NCBI RefSeq assembly: GCF_013410955.1
Contig: NZ_JACCCG010000007.1
Span: forward strand, 33,019 to 97,018
DNA length: 64,000 bases
DNA from: Microbacterium sp. AK009
GTDB lineage: Bacteria; Actinomycetota; Actinomycetes; Actinomycetales; Microbacteriaceae
Direction: 5' to 3'
In this document: positions 26,061 through 34,729 of the stretch, piece by piece
How the letters are laid out: each line of letters starts with the position of its first letter
Position numbering within the stretch: the stretch's first letter is position 1
Made by a program: the position numbers and the translations under genes
Notes under the pieces: generated by a model
What the model saw: only the letters and a program-made list of their open reading frames with translations
Databases searched by the model: none
What the model was told of the DNA's origin: nothing

Positions 26061-26651
26061 GTGGCCGTTGACCGAGAGCGCGTCGCCGCGCTCGTGACCG
26101 AGCTTCTGTCGGCGATCGGGGAGGATCCCGACCGACCGGGGTTGAAGCTCACGCCGCAGCGTGTCGCCGATGCGTACGCGGAGTTCTTCTCCGGTGTGGG
26201 GGAGGACCCCGCCGAGCCGCTCTCGCACACCATCTCCGTCAGCCGGGGCCCCGCACCCGACACGCTGCCCTCGGGCGCGGTGATGCTCCGCGACATCCAC
26301 TTCCGCTCCGTCTGCGAGCACCACCTGCTGCTCTTCCGCGGGAAGGCCCACATCGCCTATCTGCCGGGCGAGCAGGTGGTGGGTCTGGGTGCGCTGCCGA
26401 AGGTGGTCGACGTGCTCGCCTCGCGCCCGCAGGTGCAGGAGCGCCTGGGCGAGCAGATCGCCGACACCATCTGGGATGCGCTGGACACCCGAGGCGTCCT
26501 CGTCGTGCTCGAGGCGACCCACGGCTGCGTCACCTTCCGCGGAGAGCGTCAGCGGGATGCCTCGACGGTGACGATCGCCGCGCGCGGCGAATTTACAGAC
26601 CCGATCGCCCGGACCGAGCTGATGCTCCTCATGGGGGCGCCGCGCGAATGA
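26061..26651 (+). CDS. folE: GTP cyclohydrolase I
   Basis: A 196-residue enzyme that converts GTP to dihydroneopterin triphosphate, the first step of folate synthesis. It has GLKLTPQRVADAYAEFFSG, the zinc motif SVCEHHLLLFRGKAHIAYLPG with Cys and His ligands, and ATHGCVTFRG with the third zinc Cys. GTG at 26061 begins MAVDRERVAAL. Its stop overlaps the folP start by 4 nt, beginning a tightly coupled series of eight genes to 31856. Confidence 0.94.
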   Translation: MAVDRERVAALVTELLSAIGEDPDRPGLKLTPQRVADAYAEFFSGVGEDPAEPLSHTISVSRGPAPDTLPSGAVMLRDIHFRSVCEHHLLLFRGKAHIAYLPGEQVVGLGALPKVVDVLASRPQVQERLGEQIADTIWDALDTRGVLVVLEATHGCVTFRGERQRDASTVTIAARGEFTDPIARTELMLLMGAPRE

Positions 26652-27505
26652 CCGTCGTCATGGGCATCGTCAACGTCACGCCCGACTCCTTCAGCGACGG
26701 CGGGCGCTACTTCGCGCAGGATGCCGCGATCGCACGCGGCCGCGTCCTTCGCGCCGCCGGCGCCGACATCCTCGACCTCGGCGGCGAATCGACCCGGCCC
26801 GGCGCCGACCGGGTCGATCCGGGTGTCGAGCAGGAGCGCGTGCTCCCCCCCATCCGCGCCTGGGCGGCCGAGGGTGCGACGGTGAGCATCGACACCATGA
26901 ACGCCTCCACCGCCGTCGCCGCCGTCGAGGCCGGCGCCACCATCGTCAACGACGTCTCGGGCGGCCTCGCCGACCCCGAGATGCTCCCGGCCGTCGCCGG
27001 AACGGGCGCCGAGTTCGTCATCGGCCACTGGCGGGGGCCCTCGAGCGACATGTACGCACGCGCCGAGTACGGCGACGTCGTCCGCGAGGTGGTCATCGAG
27101 CTCTCGGCGCGCCTGGAAGCCGCGGCGGTCGCCGGCATCGCTCCGTCCCGCGTCATCCTCGATCCGGGGATCGGGTTCGGCAAACGCGGCGATCAGAACT
27201 GGTCGGTGCTGCGCGGGCTCCCCCGCATCCTCGGCATCGGACCCCGCGTCCTCATCGGAACGAGCCGCAAGCGCTTCCTCGCCGAGACGCTCGTCGGAGG
27301 CGGCGCCGCCGGCGCATCGGGCCCGACGCTCGACGACGCGTCCGAAGAGCGGCGCGACCTGGCGACGGCCGTCACGAGCGCGCTCGCCGCGCAGGAGGGG
27401 GTGTGGGGCGTGCGCGTGCACGACGTCCGCGCCACCCGCGACGCGCTGCTCGTCGCCGAGGCGTGGGAAGGAGACCGTCGGTGGACGGCGACACGATCAC
27501 GCTGA
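26648..27505 (+). CDS. folP: Dihydropteroate synthase
   Basis: A 285-residue TIM-barrel enzyme that condenses 6-hydroxymethyl-dihydropterin pyrophosphate with p-aminobenzoate; it is the sulfonamide target. It has GIVNVTPDSFSDGGRY, LDLGGESTRPGADRVD, IVNDVSGGLADPEM, ILDPGIGFGKRGDQNW and GTSRKRFL. All loops expected for catalysis are present. The 3' end overlaps folB by 25 bp. Confidence 0.95.
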   Translation: MTVVMGIVNVTPDSFSDGGRYFAQDAAIARGRVLRAAGADILDLGGESTRPGADRVDPGVEQERVLPPIRAWAAEGATVSIDTMNASTAVAAVEAGATIVNDVSGGLADPEMLPAVAGTGAEFVIGHWRGPSSDMYARAEYGDVVREVVIELSARLEAAAVAGIAPSRVILDPGIGFGKRGDQNWSVLRGLPRILGIGPRVLIGTSRKRFLAETLVGGGAAGASGPTLDDASEERRDLATAVTSALAAQEGVWGVRVHDVRATRDALLVAEAWEGDRRWTATRSR

Positions 27506-27882
27506 CGGGTCTGCGGGTCTTCGGGTACCACGGCGTCTACGACGACGAGCGGCGCGACGGCCAGGACTTCGTCATCGACCTGGATCTGACGCTCGACACC
27601 CGCCCCGCGGCGCGCAGTGACGAGGTCTCCGACACGGTGCACTACGGCGAGCTCGCCGAAGAGGTCGCCGCGATCGTCGCGGGCGCCCCCGTGAACCTGC
27701 TCGAGACGCTCGCCGACCGGATCGCCCGCGCCGTGCTCGAGCGTCCGCTCGTCTCTGCCGTGCGCGTGAGCGTCCACAAGCCGCAGGCCCCGATCCCGCT
27801 GACCTTCGCCGATGTGTCGGTGACGATCACACGCGCGCGGGCCGATACGAAAGGCAACGCAGATGAGTCGTCGACTGGCTGA
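27481..27882 (+). CDS. folB: Dihydroneopterin aldolase
   Basis: A 133-residue protein that cleaves dihydroneopterin to 6-hydroxymethyl-dihydropterin. It has LTGLRVFGYHGVYDDERRDGQDFVIDLDL, SDTVHYGELAEEV and VRVSVHKPQAPIPLTF, where the Lys in VHKP is the catalytic base. GTG at 27481 has GAAGGAG 7 nt upstream, which decides the start against earlier in-frame codons inside folP. It overlaps folK by 20 bp. Confidence 0.93.
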   Translation: MDGDTITLTGLRVFGYHGVYDDERRDGQDFVIDLDLTLDTRPAARSDEVSDTVHYGELAEEVAAIVAGAPVNLLETLADRIARAVLERPLVSAVRVSVHKPQAPIPLTFADVSVTITRARADTKGNADESSTG

Positions 27883-28396
27883 GGGTCTGAAGACGGATGC
27901 GACGCACCGGCGTCGCGACGAGGCGATCGCCGTCGTCGCACTCGGGTCGAACCTGGGCGACCGCGCCGCCATTCTCGACGCGGCGCTGACCGACCTCGCC
28001 CGGCTGCCGCTCGTGACCCATGTGAAGACCGCCGGGCCGATCGAGTCGGTGGCCCTGACTCCGGAGGGGCCGGACGCCGACGCCCCCGCGTACCTCAACT
28101 CGGTGGCGCTGCTGACCACGCGCCTCGCGCCGACCGTCCTGCTCGGCTACCTGCACGCCATCGAAGCGCGGCACGGCCGGGAGCGGGGGGGCCGCTGGGC
28201 CGACCGCACGCTCGACCTCGACCTCATCGCCTACGGCGACGTCACCAGCGACGGCCCGGCGCTGATCCTCCCGCACCCGCGGGCCGCAGAGCGCGACTTC
28301 GTCCTCGAGCCGTGGCTGCAGGTCGACCCCGACGCGGTGCTTCCCGGGGTCGGTCGGGTCGCCGACATCCTCGCGCGCCTCCGGGAACCCTCGTGA
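27863..28396 (+). CDS. folK: 2-amino-4-hydroxy-6-hydroxymethyldihydropteridine pyrophosphokinase
   Basis: A 177-residue HPPK that transfers pyrophosphate from ATP to hydroxymethyl-dihydropterin. It has VVALGSNLGDRAAIL, YLNSVALLTT, RGGRWADRTLDLDLIAYGD (the metal-binding DLDLIAY) and LPHPRAAERDFVLEPW. The ~18-residue N-terminal extension before the core is slightly longer than in enteric enzymes. Its stop overlaps the next start by 4 nt. Confidence 0.94.
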   Translation: MSRRLAEGLKTDATHRRRDEAIAVVALGSNLGDRAAILDAALTDLARLPLVTHVKTAGPIESVALTPEGPDADAPAYLNSVALLTTRLAPTVLLGYLHAIEARHGRERGGRWADRTLDLDLIAYGDVTSDGPALILPHPRAAERDFVLEPWLQVDPDAVLPGVGRVADILARLREPS

Positions 28397-28881
28397 GGCG
28401 CACGCGACCGCTCGTCCTCGTCATCGTCGCCGTGCTCGGCGTCGCCGCCGGATTCGTGATCGACCAGGCACTGACCTCGGCGGGGCGGGCGACCTTCACT
28501 CCCGCCGTCTCCCTGCCGATCCTCCTGGTGCTGCTGGCCGCTGTGATCGTCGCCCTTGCGGTGCCGATCCGCCGCGCCACGCGCGGCACCGCCGCCCCGG
28601 TCGATCCGTTCCGGGCGCTGCGCATCGCGGTGCTCGCGAAGGCGTCGAGCCTGGTCGGAGCGATCGTGACCGGGATTTCGATGGGCTTGGCGCTGTTCCT
28701 GCTCACCCGCCCCGTTCCGCCCTCGCTAGGCTCGTTGGGGGCTGTCATCGCGACGGCCCTGTGCGCGGTGCTGCTGGTGGTCGCGGGCCTGGTCGCAGAG
28801 CAGTTCTGCACGATCCGGAAGGACGACGATGACGAACAGCCCGGAGGCTCCGACCCCGGACTCCAACCCGGCGGACACTGA
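28393..28881 (+). CDS. DUF3180 membrane protein
   Basis: A 162-residue protein with four membrane segments and a charged C-terminus (RKDDDDEQPGG). Its fixed place between folK and the PH-domain genes in actinobacteria matches DUF3180. It has RTRPLVLVIVAVLGVAAGFVIDQ and PFRALRIAVLAKASSLVGAIVTGISMGLALFLL. GTG at 28393 is within a 4-nt overlap. No function is established. Confidence 0.82.
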   Translation: MRRTRPLVLVIVAVLGVAAGFVIDQALTSAGRATFTPAVSLPILLVLLAAVIVALAVPIRRATRGTAAPVDPFRALRIAVLAKASSLVGAIVTGISMGLALFLLTRPVPPSLGSLGAVIATALCAVLLVVAGLVAEQFCTIRKDDDDEQPGGSDPGLQPGGH

Positions 28882-29485
28882 GCGCGTGGCGGATGCTGCC
28901 GCAGTGGCGGCGCCGCTCGAAGCGGACGAGGTTCGGCAGGACGACTACGACCCCGCGGTGTTCACCGGCGGCGCCTTCGATCGCGTCGTCGAGCCGCGCT
29001 CGGAGAACCGGCTCCCCCTCGGCGACGGCACCTGGTATCAGCTGGCGAAGGGCTACGTGCGGGTGCAGCTCATCACGACCGGCTTCTTCTTCCTCCTGGT
29101 GCTCGTCGCCGGTCTCGTCGCGGTGTTCCTGTTCGACCTCCGCTGGCTTATGATCCCGGCCGGGATCCTGCTCGTGATCCTCGCCGCGGTGCTCGTCGTC
29201 ACCCCTCGGCAGGCGCGGTCGTACGGCTACCAGCTCCGGCGTGACGACCTCGTCTTCCGCCGCGGCATCCTGTGGCAGCGCATCGTCGCCGTTCCCTACG
29301 GCCGGATGCAGCTTGTCGACATCACCCACGGCCCCCTCGATCGCGGCTTCGGGATAGCCCAGCTGAAGATCGTCACCGCAGCGGCCGTGTCGGGTGTGAC
29401 GCTCCCCGGCCTCACGCAGGGGGCGGCCGAGCAGCTGCGCGACACCCTCATCGATGTCGCCGAGACCCGCCGGACGGGACTGTGA
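28829..29485 (+). CDS. PH-domain (bPH_2, YdbS-type) membrane protein
   Basis: A 218-residue protein. After a ~55-residue acidic N-terminus come two membrane segments (LITTGFFFLLVLVAGLVAVFLF and LMIPAGILLVILAAVLVV), then a bacterial PH domain of the bPH_2 type with YQLRRDDLVFRRGILWQRIVAVPYGRMQLVDITHGPLDRGFGIAQLKI. It overlaps the DUF3180 gene by 53 bp and the next gene by 4 bp. In Bacillus, the YdbS/YdbT pair of this family is linked to envelope stress and antimicrobial resistance. Confidence 0.85.
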   Translation: MTNSPEAPTPDSNPADTERVADAAAVAAPLEADEVRQDDYDPAVFTGGAFDRVVEPRSENRLPLGDGTWYQLAKGYVRVQLITTGFFFLLVLVAGLVAVFLFDLRWLMIPAGILLVILAAVLVVTPRQARSYGYQLRRDDLVFRRGILWQRIVAVPYGRMQLVDITHGPLDRGFGIAQLKIVTAAAVSGVTLPGLTQGAAEQLRDTLIDVAETRRTGL

Positions 29486-31146
29486 CGAGCGCCCCCGCGC
29501 CGACCCGCTCGCCGCTCAGCGACGGCGACTGGCACCGCCTGCATCCGCTCACTCCGCTCCTGCGGGGCGGGCTGACGCTGGTCATCATCGCCGGCATCCT
29601 CATCGCCAACTTCCGCGACCGGCTCATTCAGGGGGTCGTGCCGATCTTCGTCCCCGAGGTTGAACCGGGCGACTTCGAGACCGGTGATCCGCTGGACTTC
29701 ATCTTCGAGCGCGGGCTCATCCTCGCCGCCCTCGGCGCGGTGATCGTGGTGATCGTGGTGCTCGTCGGCGTCTTCTACCTGTCGTGGCGGTTCCACACGT
29801 TCCGGATCACCGGCGACGACGTCGAAGTGCGCAGCGGGGTGCTGTTCCGCACCCAGCGGCGGGCGCCGCTGGACCGGGTGCAGGGGGTCAACCTCACCAG
29901 GCCCATGATCGCCCGGCTCATGGGCATGGCCAAGCTCGAGGTCGTCGGCGCCGGCACCGACGGCAACGTCAAGCTCGAGTACCTCTCCACCGCCAACGCC
30001 GAGGCGGTGCGGGCCGACATCCTGCGGCTCGCCTCGGGGCGCCGCCTGGCCGAGGCCCGTCAGGCAGCCGCGGCGGCGGGAGGAAGTGGCCGGGTGTCGG
30101 CAGCCGCATCGACCGTCGCGGCCGGGCTCACCGAGATGATCGAGGGGGCGGAGGATCCCGCCGAGGAGCCCGATTCGGTGGTGAACATCCCCGTCGGGCG
30201 CCTCATCGCCTCGCACCTGCTCGACGGCTCGCTGCTCTTCCTCCTCGTCCTCGTCGCGGCGATCGTGGTGGCATCGATCCTCGGCACGCCGTGGCTGCTG
30301 CTGACCGCCATCCCGGCTCTCCTCGGCTTCGGGGCGTACTGGGTGCGGACGATCACGCGGTCGCTGCGATACTCGATCGCCCCCACTTCCAGCGGTGTCC
30401 GCATCACCTTCGGCCTGTTCACCACCGTCACCGAGACGCTGCCGCCGGGCCGCATCCACGCCCTGGAGATCAGCCAGCCGATCCTGTGGCGGCCGGCCGG
30501 ATGGTGGGCGATCTCGGTCAATCGGCTGTCCGGCCGAGGTCTCGAGGCCGCAGGGACGGACCAGTTCGCCACGGTCCTCCCCGTCGGCAACCGCACCGAC
30601 GTCGAGCGCGTCCTGCAGCTGCTGCTGCCGCACCTTCCGCGCGAGGAATGGCCGCTGGTGTTCCAGCACGGTGTTCTCGGGCCCGAGGACGGCGACCCCT
30701 ACGTGACCACGCCGCGCCGCGCCGCCTGGCTTCGGCCCACCAGCTGGCGGCGCAACGGCGCCTTCCTCACGCCCGACGTGCTGTTCGTGCGCCGAGGATT
30801 CATCTGGCGCAAGCTCGCCCTCTTCCCCCTCGCGCGCATGCAGAGCCTCGCGATCGCGCAGGGGCCGGTCGACCGGTCGCTCAGGGTCGCGAATCTGCAG
30901 GTGCACACCGTCATCGGCCGCGTGAGCGGGTCGCTCGGCATCATCGACCGGGATGACGCGTTGTCGCTGTTCGAGCGCACCGAGGCCGCGGCGATCGTGG
31001 CGGCCGCGACCGATCGGAGCCACCGGTGGGCGGGGGACGAAGCGTTCGACGAGATCACCGTTCCTGTCGACCCTGCGGGGTCGCCTGCTGCACCTGACGC
31101 TGTCGCAGCGACGGACACCGGCCGCGCGGAGGAGGTGTCGCGGTGA
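29482..31146 (+). CDS. PH-domain (bPH_2, YdbT-type) membrane protein with three repeats
   Basis: A 554-residue protein with paired membrane segments and three bPH_2 units: FRITGDDVEVRSGVLFRTQRRAPLDRVQGVNLTRP; YSIAPTSSGVRITFGLFTTVTETLPPGRIHALEISQP; and LTPDVLFVRRGFIWRKLALFPLARMQSLAIAQGP. Each carries the R/P-x-x-R-x-x-x-hydrophobic element of the family. It is the partner of the preceding gene product. GTG at 29482 in a 4-nt overlap. Confidence 0.85.
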   Translation: MTSAPAPTRSPLSDGDWHRLHPLTPLLRGGLTLVIIAGILIANFRDRLIQGVVPIFVPEVEPGDFETGDPLDFIFERGLILAALGAVIVVIVVLVGVFYLSWRFHTFRITGDDVEVRSGVLFRTQRRAPLDRVQGVNLTRPMIARLMGMAKLEVVGAGTDGNVKLEYLSTANAEAVRADILRLASGRRLAEARQAAAAAGGSGRVSAAASTVAAGLTEMIEGAEDPAEEPDSVVNIPVGRLIASHLLDGSLLFLLVLVAAIVVASILGTPWLLLTAIPALLGFGAYWVRTITRSLRYSIAPTSSGVRITFGLFTTVTETLPPGRIHALEISQPILWRPAGWWAISVNRLSGRGLEAAGTDQFATVLPVGNRTDVERVLQLLLPHLPREEWPLVFQHGVLGPEDGDPYVTTPRRAAWLRPTSWRRNGAFLTPDVLFVRRGFIWRKLALFPLARMQSLAIAQGPVDRSLRVANLQVHTVIGRVSGSLGIIDRDDALSLFERTEAAAIVAAATDRSHRWAGDEAFDEITVPVDPAGSPAAPDAVAATDTGRAEEVSR

Positions 31147-31856
31147 GGCGTGACGGACGACTCGGCGTCGGCATCATCGGAGCGGGTCGCGTCGGCCCGG
31201 TGATGGGCGCTGCCCTCCGCGGTGCCGGTCACGCGATCGTCGGCATCACCGCCGGCTCCGACCGCGACCGCGTCGACGCGGTGCTGCCCGATGTGCCCGT
31301 GCTCGACCCGGTCGAGCTCATCGCGGGGAGCGACCTGGTCGTGATCGCCGTCCCGCGCGCCGAGCTTCCGGGTCTGGTCGCAGGCCTCGCCGCCGTCGAT
31401 GCCTGGCGACCGGGCCAGCTGGTGCTGCACACCGACGCCTCCTACGGGATCGCGGTGCTCCAACCGGCGACGGCGCAGGGCGCCATCCCGCTGGCGATCC
31501 ATCCCGCGATCGCCTTCACCGGGTCATCCATCGATCTGCGGCAGCTGACCCACGCCTACGCGGCGGTCTCCGCGCCGGCGCCGGTGCTCCCGATCGCGCA
31601 GGCGCTGGCGGTCGAGCTCGGCTGCGAGCCGGTCGAGGTGGCCGAGGACCAGCGGCCGGTCTATGCCGAGGCGATCTCGACCGCGACGGAGTTCTCGCGC
31701 TCGATCATCGCCCAGGCCGCGGACCTGCTCTCCCACGCCGGGGTCGAGGATCCCGGGCGCTACCTGTCGAGCCTCGTGCACACCACGATCGACCACGCCC
31801 TGACGCGGGCCGACGCCCCGGTGATCGAGCCTCCCGGGGCGTCGCCCGACGCCTGA
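31143..31856 (+). CDS. Rossmann-like NAD(P)-binding protein with DUF2520 domain
   Basis: A 237-residue protein. The N-terminal dinucleotide fold has LGVGIIGAGRVGPVMGAALRGAGHAIVG, followed by SDLVVIAVPRAELPGLVAGL; the C-terminal helical DUF2520 domain has IHPAIAFTGS and EDQRPVYAEAISTATEFSRSIIAQAADLL. In most relatives it is directly followed by panC, so a link to pantothenate or pterin metabolism has been suspected. Here panC is 4.5 kb away. Its start overlaps the preceding gene by 4 nt. Confidence 0.83.
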   Translation: MRRDGRLGVGIIGAGRVGPVMGAALRGAGHAIVGITAGSDRDRVDAVLPDVPVLDPVELIAGSDLVVIAVPRAELPGLVAGLAAVDAWRPGQLVLHTDASYGIAVLQPATAQGAIPLAIHPAIAFTGSSIDLRQLTHAYAAVSAPAPVLPIAQALAVELGCEPVEVAEDQRPVYAEAISTATEFSRSIIAQAADLLSHAGVEDPGRYLSSLVHTTIDHALTRADAPVIEPPGASPDA

Positions 31857-31880
31857 GCCTCGCCGCGCGCCCGCTCGGTC

Positions 31881-32022
31881 GTGCCCGGGTTCGGGGCGGA
31901 TTCCTCCGCCATGTCCGGGTTCGGGGCGGATTCCTCGGCCCTGCCCGGGTTCGGGGCGGATTCCTCCGTTCGGGGCGGCCTTTTCGCGCCCCAAGCGGGG
32001 AAGTCCGCCCCAAACGGGGAGA
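31881..32022. repeat. Three exact-period 30-bp direct repeats plus inverted tail (family D)
   Basis: Units start at 31881, 31911 and 31941 and share CCGGGTTCGGGGCGGATTCC, with drift only at their ends. A fourth partial CGGGGCGG follows at 31971. Inverted counterparts GCGCCCC (31987-31993) and TCCGCCCC (32004-32011) follow, so the array can fold on itself. It separates the 3' ends of the convergent DUF2520 and aldo/keto reductase genes. There are no spacers, so this is not a CRISPR array. Confidence 0.85.
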
Positions 32023-32027
32023 GCGGG

Positions 32028-32897
32028 TCAGGCGCGGAGCGCCGAAAGCTCGGCGAACTCCTCGTCGGTCAGCTCGATGACGCCGCCCTGCATGTTGTCC
32101 TCGAGGTGGGCGACGCTGGACGTGCCGGGGATCGGGAGCATGACGGGCGAGCGCTTCAGCAGCCACGCGAGCGCGACCTGCGCGGGGGTCGCGTCCTTCC
32201 GCGCAGCGATGTCGGTGAGCGGCGAGTCGGCGCCGGTGAGACCGCCGGTCGCGAGCGGGAACCACGGGATGAACCCGATGCCCTGCTCCTCGGACCAGTC
32301 GAGAAGGTCTTCCGCGTCGCGGGTCTGGAGGTTGTAGAGGTTCTGGACGGTGACGATCTCGGCGATCTTCTGCGCCTCCTTCACCTCGTCGATCGTGACC
32401 TCCGACAGGCCGATGTGGCGGATCTTGCCCTCATCCTGAAGGGCCTTCAGCTCGCCGACCTGGTCTTCGAGCGGCACCTTCGGGTCGATGCGGTGCAGCT
32501 GGAAGAGGTCGATGCGCTCGAGCCCGAGCCGGCGGAGGCTCATCTCCGCGCCCTGACGCAGGAACTCCGGGCGGCCGAGCGGCGGCCAGACGTTCGGGGC
32601 CGTGCGGGTCAGGCCCGACTTGGTCGCGATGACGACGTCGTCGGCGTAGGGGTGCAGAGCCTCCTTCAGAAGCTCTTCAGCGACGTAGGGGCCGTACGAC
32701 TCGGCGGTGTCGAAGAAGTTCACTCCGAGCTCGACCGCCCGGCGCAGAACGCGGATCGCCTCGTCGTGGTCCTTCGGCGGGCCCCAGACGCCGGGCCCCG
32801 TGAGCTGCATGGTCCCGTAGCCGAGACGGTTGACCTCGAGGTCGCCGCCGATGCGGAACGTGCCGGATGACTGTGCAGGCTGGGTGATGTCGGTCAT
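32028..32897 (-). CDS. Aldo/keto reductase
   Basis: A 289-residue NADPH-dependent TIM-barrel reductase with [32 protein letters not shown] (catalytic Asp and Tyr), VVIATKSGL (catalytic Lys), [20 protein letters not shown] (catalytic His) and the C-terminal cofactor loop [16 protein letters not shown] at 32897 begins [18 protein letters not shown]. An in-frame ATG at 32930 is possible. It is the last gene of a leftward group with the DGPF protein, the sigma factor and the CGNR regulator. The substrate is unknown. Confidence 0.88.
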   Translation of the reverse strand: MTDITQPAQSSGTFRIGGDLEVNRLGYGTMQLTGPGVWGPPKDHDEAIRVLRRAVELGVNFFDTAESYGPYVAEELLKEALHPYADDVVIATKSGLTRTAPNVWPPLGRPEFLRQGAEMSLRRLGLERIDLFQLHRIDPKVPLEDQVGELKALQDEGKIRHIGLSEVTIDEVKEAQKIAEIVTVQNLYNLQTRDAEDLLDWSEEQGIGFIPWFPLATGGLTGADSPLTDIAARKDATPAQVALAWLLKRSPVMLPIPGTSSVAHLEDNMQGGVIELTDEEFAELSALRA

Positions 32898-32951
32898 GGA
32901 GGAGTGAAGCGCTCCGCGGCGCCCGAGCATTCCCGGGCACCGCGGAGATCC

Positions 32952-33308
32952 TCAGTCCTCGTCCCAGGGGAGCTTCACCAGCGGCAGCACGTACACCCGT
33001 CCGGCGATCGCGGTCGGATGCTTGGCCATGAGCCCGGCGACGTCGTCGATCGACTCCGCCGTGATCACGTCGTATCCGGCGAACCACTCGGTGAACTCCG
33101 GGAAGGGCCCGTCGGTGATGAGGGCACGCCCATCGCGGACGACCACCGACTTCGCCTGATGCGCCGGCGCCGTCGGGGCGCCGCTCTGCAGCATCCCCTT
33201 CCTTTCGCCTTCAGCAAGCCAGCCCTCGAGCATGCGCTGGTCTTCGTCCCGCGTGATGTCGGTGCCGGTCGGGTCGGTCATGTGGATGACCAGGTACCTG
33301 TTGCTCAT
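32952..33308 (-). CDS. YCII-related protein with DGPF motif
   Basis: A 118-residue protein, MSNRYLVIHMTDPTGTDITRDEDQRMLEGWLAEGERKG..., with VVVRDGRALITDGPFPEFTEWFAGYDVI. The DGPF motif is exactly the one after which these YCII-like partners of ECF42 sigma factors were named. The start at 33308 has AGAGGAG 5 nt upstream. It lies 94 bp from the sigma factor stop and is probably one of its targets. The function of the protein itself is unknown. Confidence 0.88.
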   Translation of the reverse strand: MSNRYLVIHMTDPTGTDITRDEDQRMLEGWLAEGERKGMLQSGAPTAPAHQAKSVVVRDGRALITDGPFPEFTEWFAGYDVITAESIDDVAGLMAKHPTAIAGRVYVLPLVKLPWDED

Positions 33309-33402
33309 CTGCTCCTCTTTCGTGTGGTGATGCCGGGCCCGGACGGCCCCTCTCGAACAAGCGACGATCGTGAGGCGTCCGATACGACACCCGGTGGATG
33401 AT

Positions 33403-34707
33403 TCATCCGGGCGTCGTCGCATCGACGCCGTCGCGGCGCGCGGTCAAGAGCTCCGCCATCGCGGGGGTCGGCGCGAGGGAGATCGCGCGTTCGTACGCGT
33501 CGCGGGCCTCGATGGGTGCGCCGCTCGACGCGAGCAGGTGGGCGCGGACGGCGTGGAAGGCGTAGTGTCCGGCGAGGCCGTCGTCGTGCCGTTCGAGAAC
33601 GGCGAGGCCCGCCTCGGGCGAGTCGGCTTCGGCGACAGCGATGGCGTGATTGACGCCCACCATCGGGCTCGGATCGACCTGGGCGAGCATCTCGTAGAGC
33701 GCGACGATCCGCGACCAATCGGTGCTCCCCGCGTCGGGGGCGTGCGCATGGACGAGATGGATGGCCGCAAGCAGCTCGAAACGGCCGAGACGGATGCCGG
33801 TGGCGCGGGCCTGTCGCATCCGCTCGCCCAGGAGCGTCTCGGCCTCCGCGATCAGGTCGCGGTCCCATGCACCGCGGTCCTGTTCGGCGAGGGTCAGAAG
33901 CACGCCGCCGTCGCTGATCCTGGCGGGGGCCCGTGCGATCGAGGCGAGGAGGAGGGCGAGGAGCCCGGTGACGTCACCGTCGTCCGGGAGCAGCGCGTGC
34001 ACTTCGCGTGCGAGCCGGAGCGCCTCGGTGAGGAGGTCGAGGCGCAGCCGGTCGGGGGCGTCGCCGGTGGCGGCGTACCCCTGCGTGTACATCAGCGAGA
34101 GCACGGCGACCACGGCGGCGGCGCGTCCGGGGAGGTCGCCCTCCTCCGGAACACGGAACGGCACGCGCGCTGCGCCGATCTTCGCCTTCCCCCGCGTGAT
34201 GCGCTGCGCGACGGTCGTCGGCGGCACCAGGAACAGGCGCGCGATCTGATCGACGCTGAGCCCCGCGACGACACGGAGGGTCAGGGCCACCCGTGTCTCG
34301 AGACCGAGGAGAGGATGGCAGCACACGAAAAGCAGCCGCAGGCGATCGTCGGCGACGGCGCCGACGGGATCGGCGGGGGAGTCGTCGGCGAGGATCAGGG
34401 CCTCCCGGTGCTTGGCGTCTCGCCGAGCCTCGCGCCGCAGGCGGTCGATGGCCTTGCGATGCGCCGTCGTCGTGATCCAGGCGCCCGGGTTCGGGGGTAC
34501 ACCGTCGACGGCCCAGCGTTCGACGGCGACGGCGAACGCGTCGGCGGCGACCTCCTCGGCGAGATCGAGGTCGCCGAACCGGCGGGCGAGACCCGCGACG
34601 ATCCGCCCCCATTCTGCGCGGTGGACCTCGGCGAGCGCGCCGCCGACATCGACCGACTCGGCTGCGTCCCCCTCATCGGGATGCTGCGGCCGCAGGTGCT
34701 CGCTCAT
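33403..34707 (-). CDS. ECF42-type RNA polymerase sigma factor with large C-terminal domain
   Basis: A 434-residue protein. Region 2 (VHRAEWGRIVAGLARRFGDLDLAEEVAADAFAVAVERWAVDG) and region 4 (TLRVVAGLSVDQIARLFLVPPTTVAQRITRGKAKI) are followed by a ~240-residue helical, TPR-like domain (LYEMLAQVDPSPMVGVNHAIAVAEADSPEAGLAVL...YAFHAVRAHLL). Length, C-terminal domain and the adjacent DGPF gene mark it as group ECF42; these have no classical anti-sigma factor, and the C-terminal domain is thought to control activity. ATG at 34707 has GAGGAGG 4-5 nt upstream. Confidence 0.9.
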   Translation of the reverse strand: MSEHLRPQHPDEGDAAESVDVGGALAEVHRAEWGRIVAGLARRFGDLDLAEEVAADAFAVAVERWAVDGVPPNPGAWITTTAHRKAIDRLRREARRDAKHREALILADDSPADPVGAVADDRLRLLFVCCHPLLGLETRVALTLRVVAGLSVDQIARLFLVPPTTVAQRITRGKAKIGAARVPFRVPEEGDLPGRAAAVVAVLSLMYTQGYAATGDAPDRLRLDLLTEALRLAREVHALLPDDGDVTGLLALLLASIARAPARISDGGVLLTLAEQDRGAWDRDLIAEAETLLGERMRQARATGIRLGRFELLAAIHLVHAHAPDAGSTDWSRIVALYEMLAQVDPSPMVGVNHAIAVAEADSPEAGLAVLERHDDGLAGHYAFHAVRAHLLASSGAPIEARDAYERAISLAPTPAMAELLTARRDGVDATTPG

Positions 34708-34729
34708 GTGTCCTCCTCGGCGCGCCACC

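Noticed and set aside
31881..31970. Possible CRISPR array (30-bp units in register)
   Set aside because: Units are directly adjacent with no spacers and no cas genes are present.
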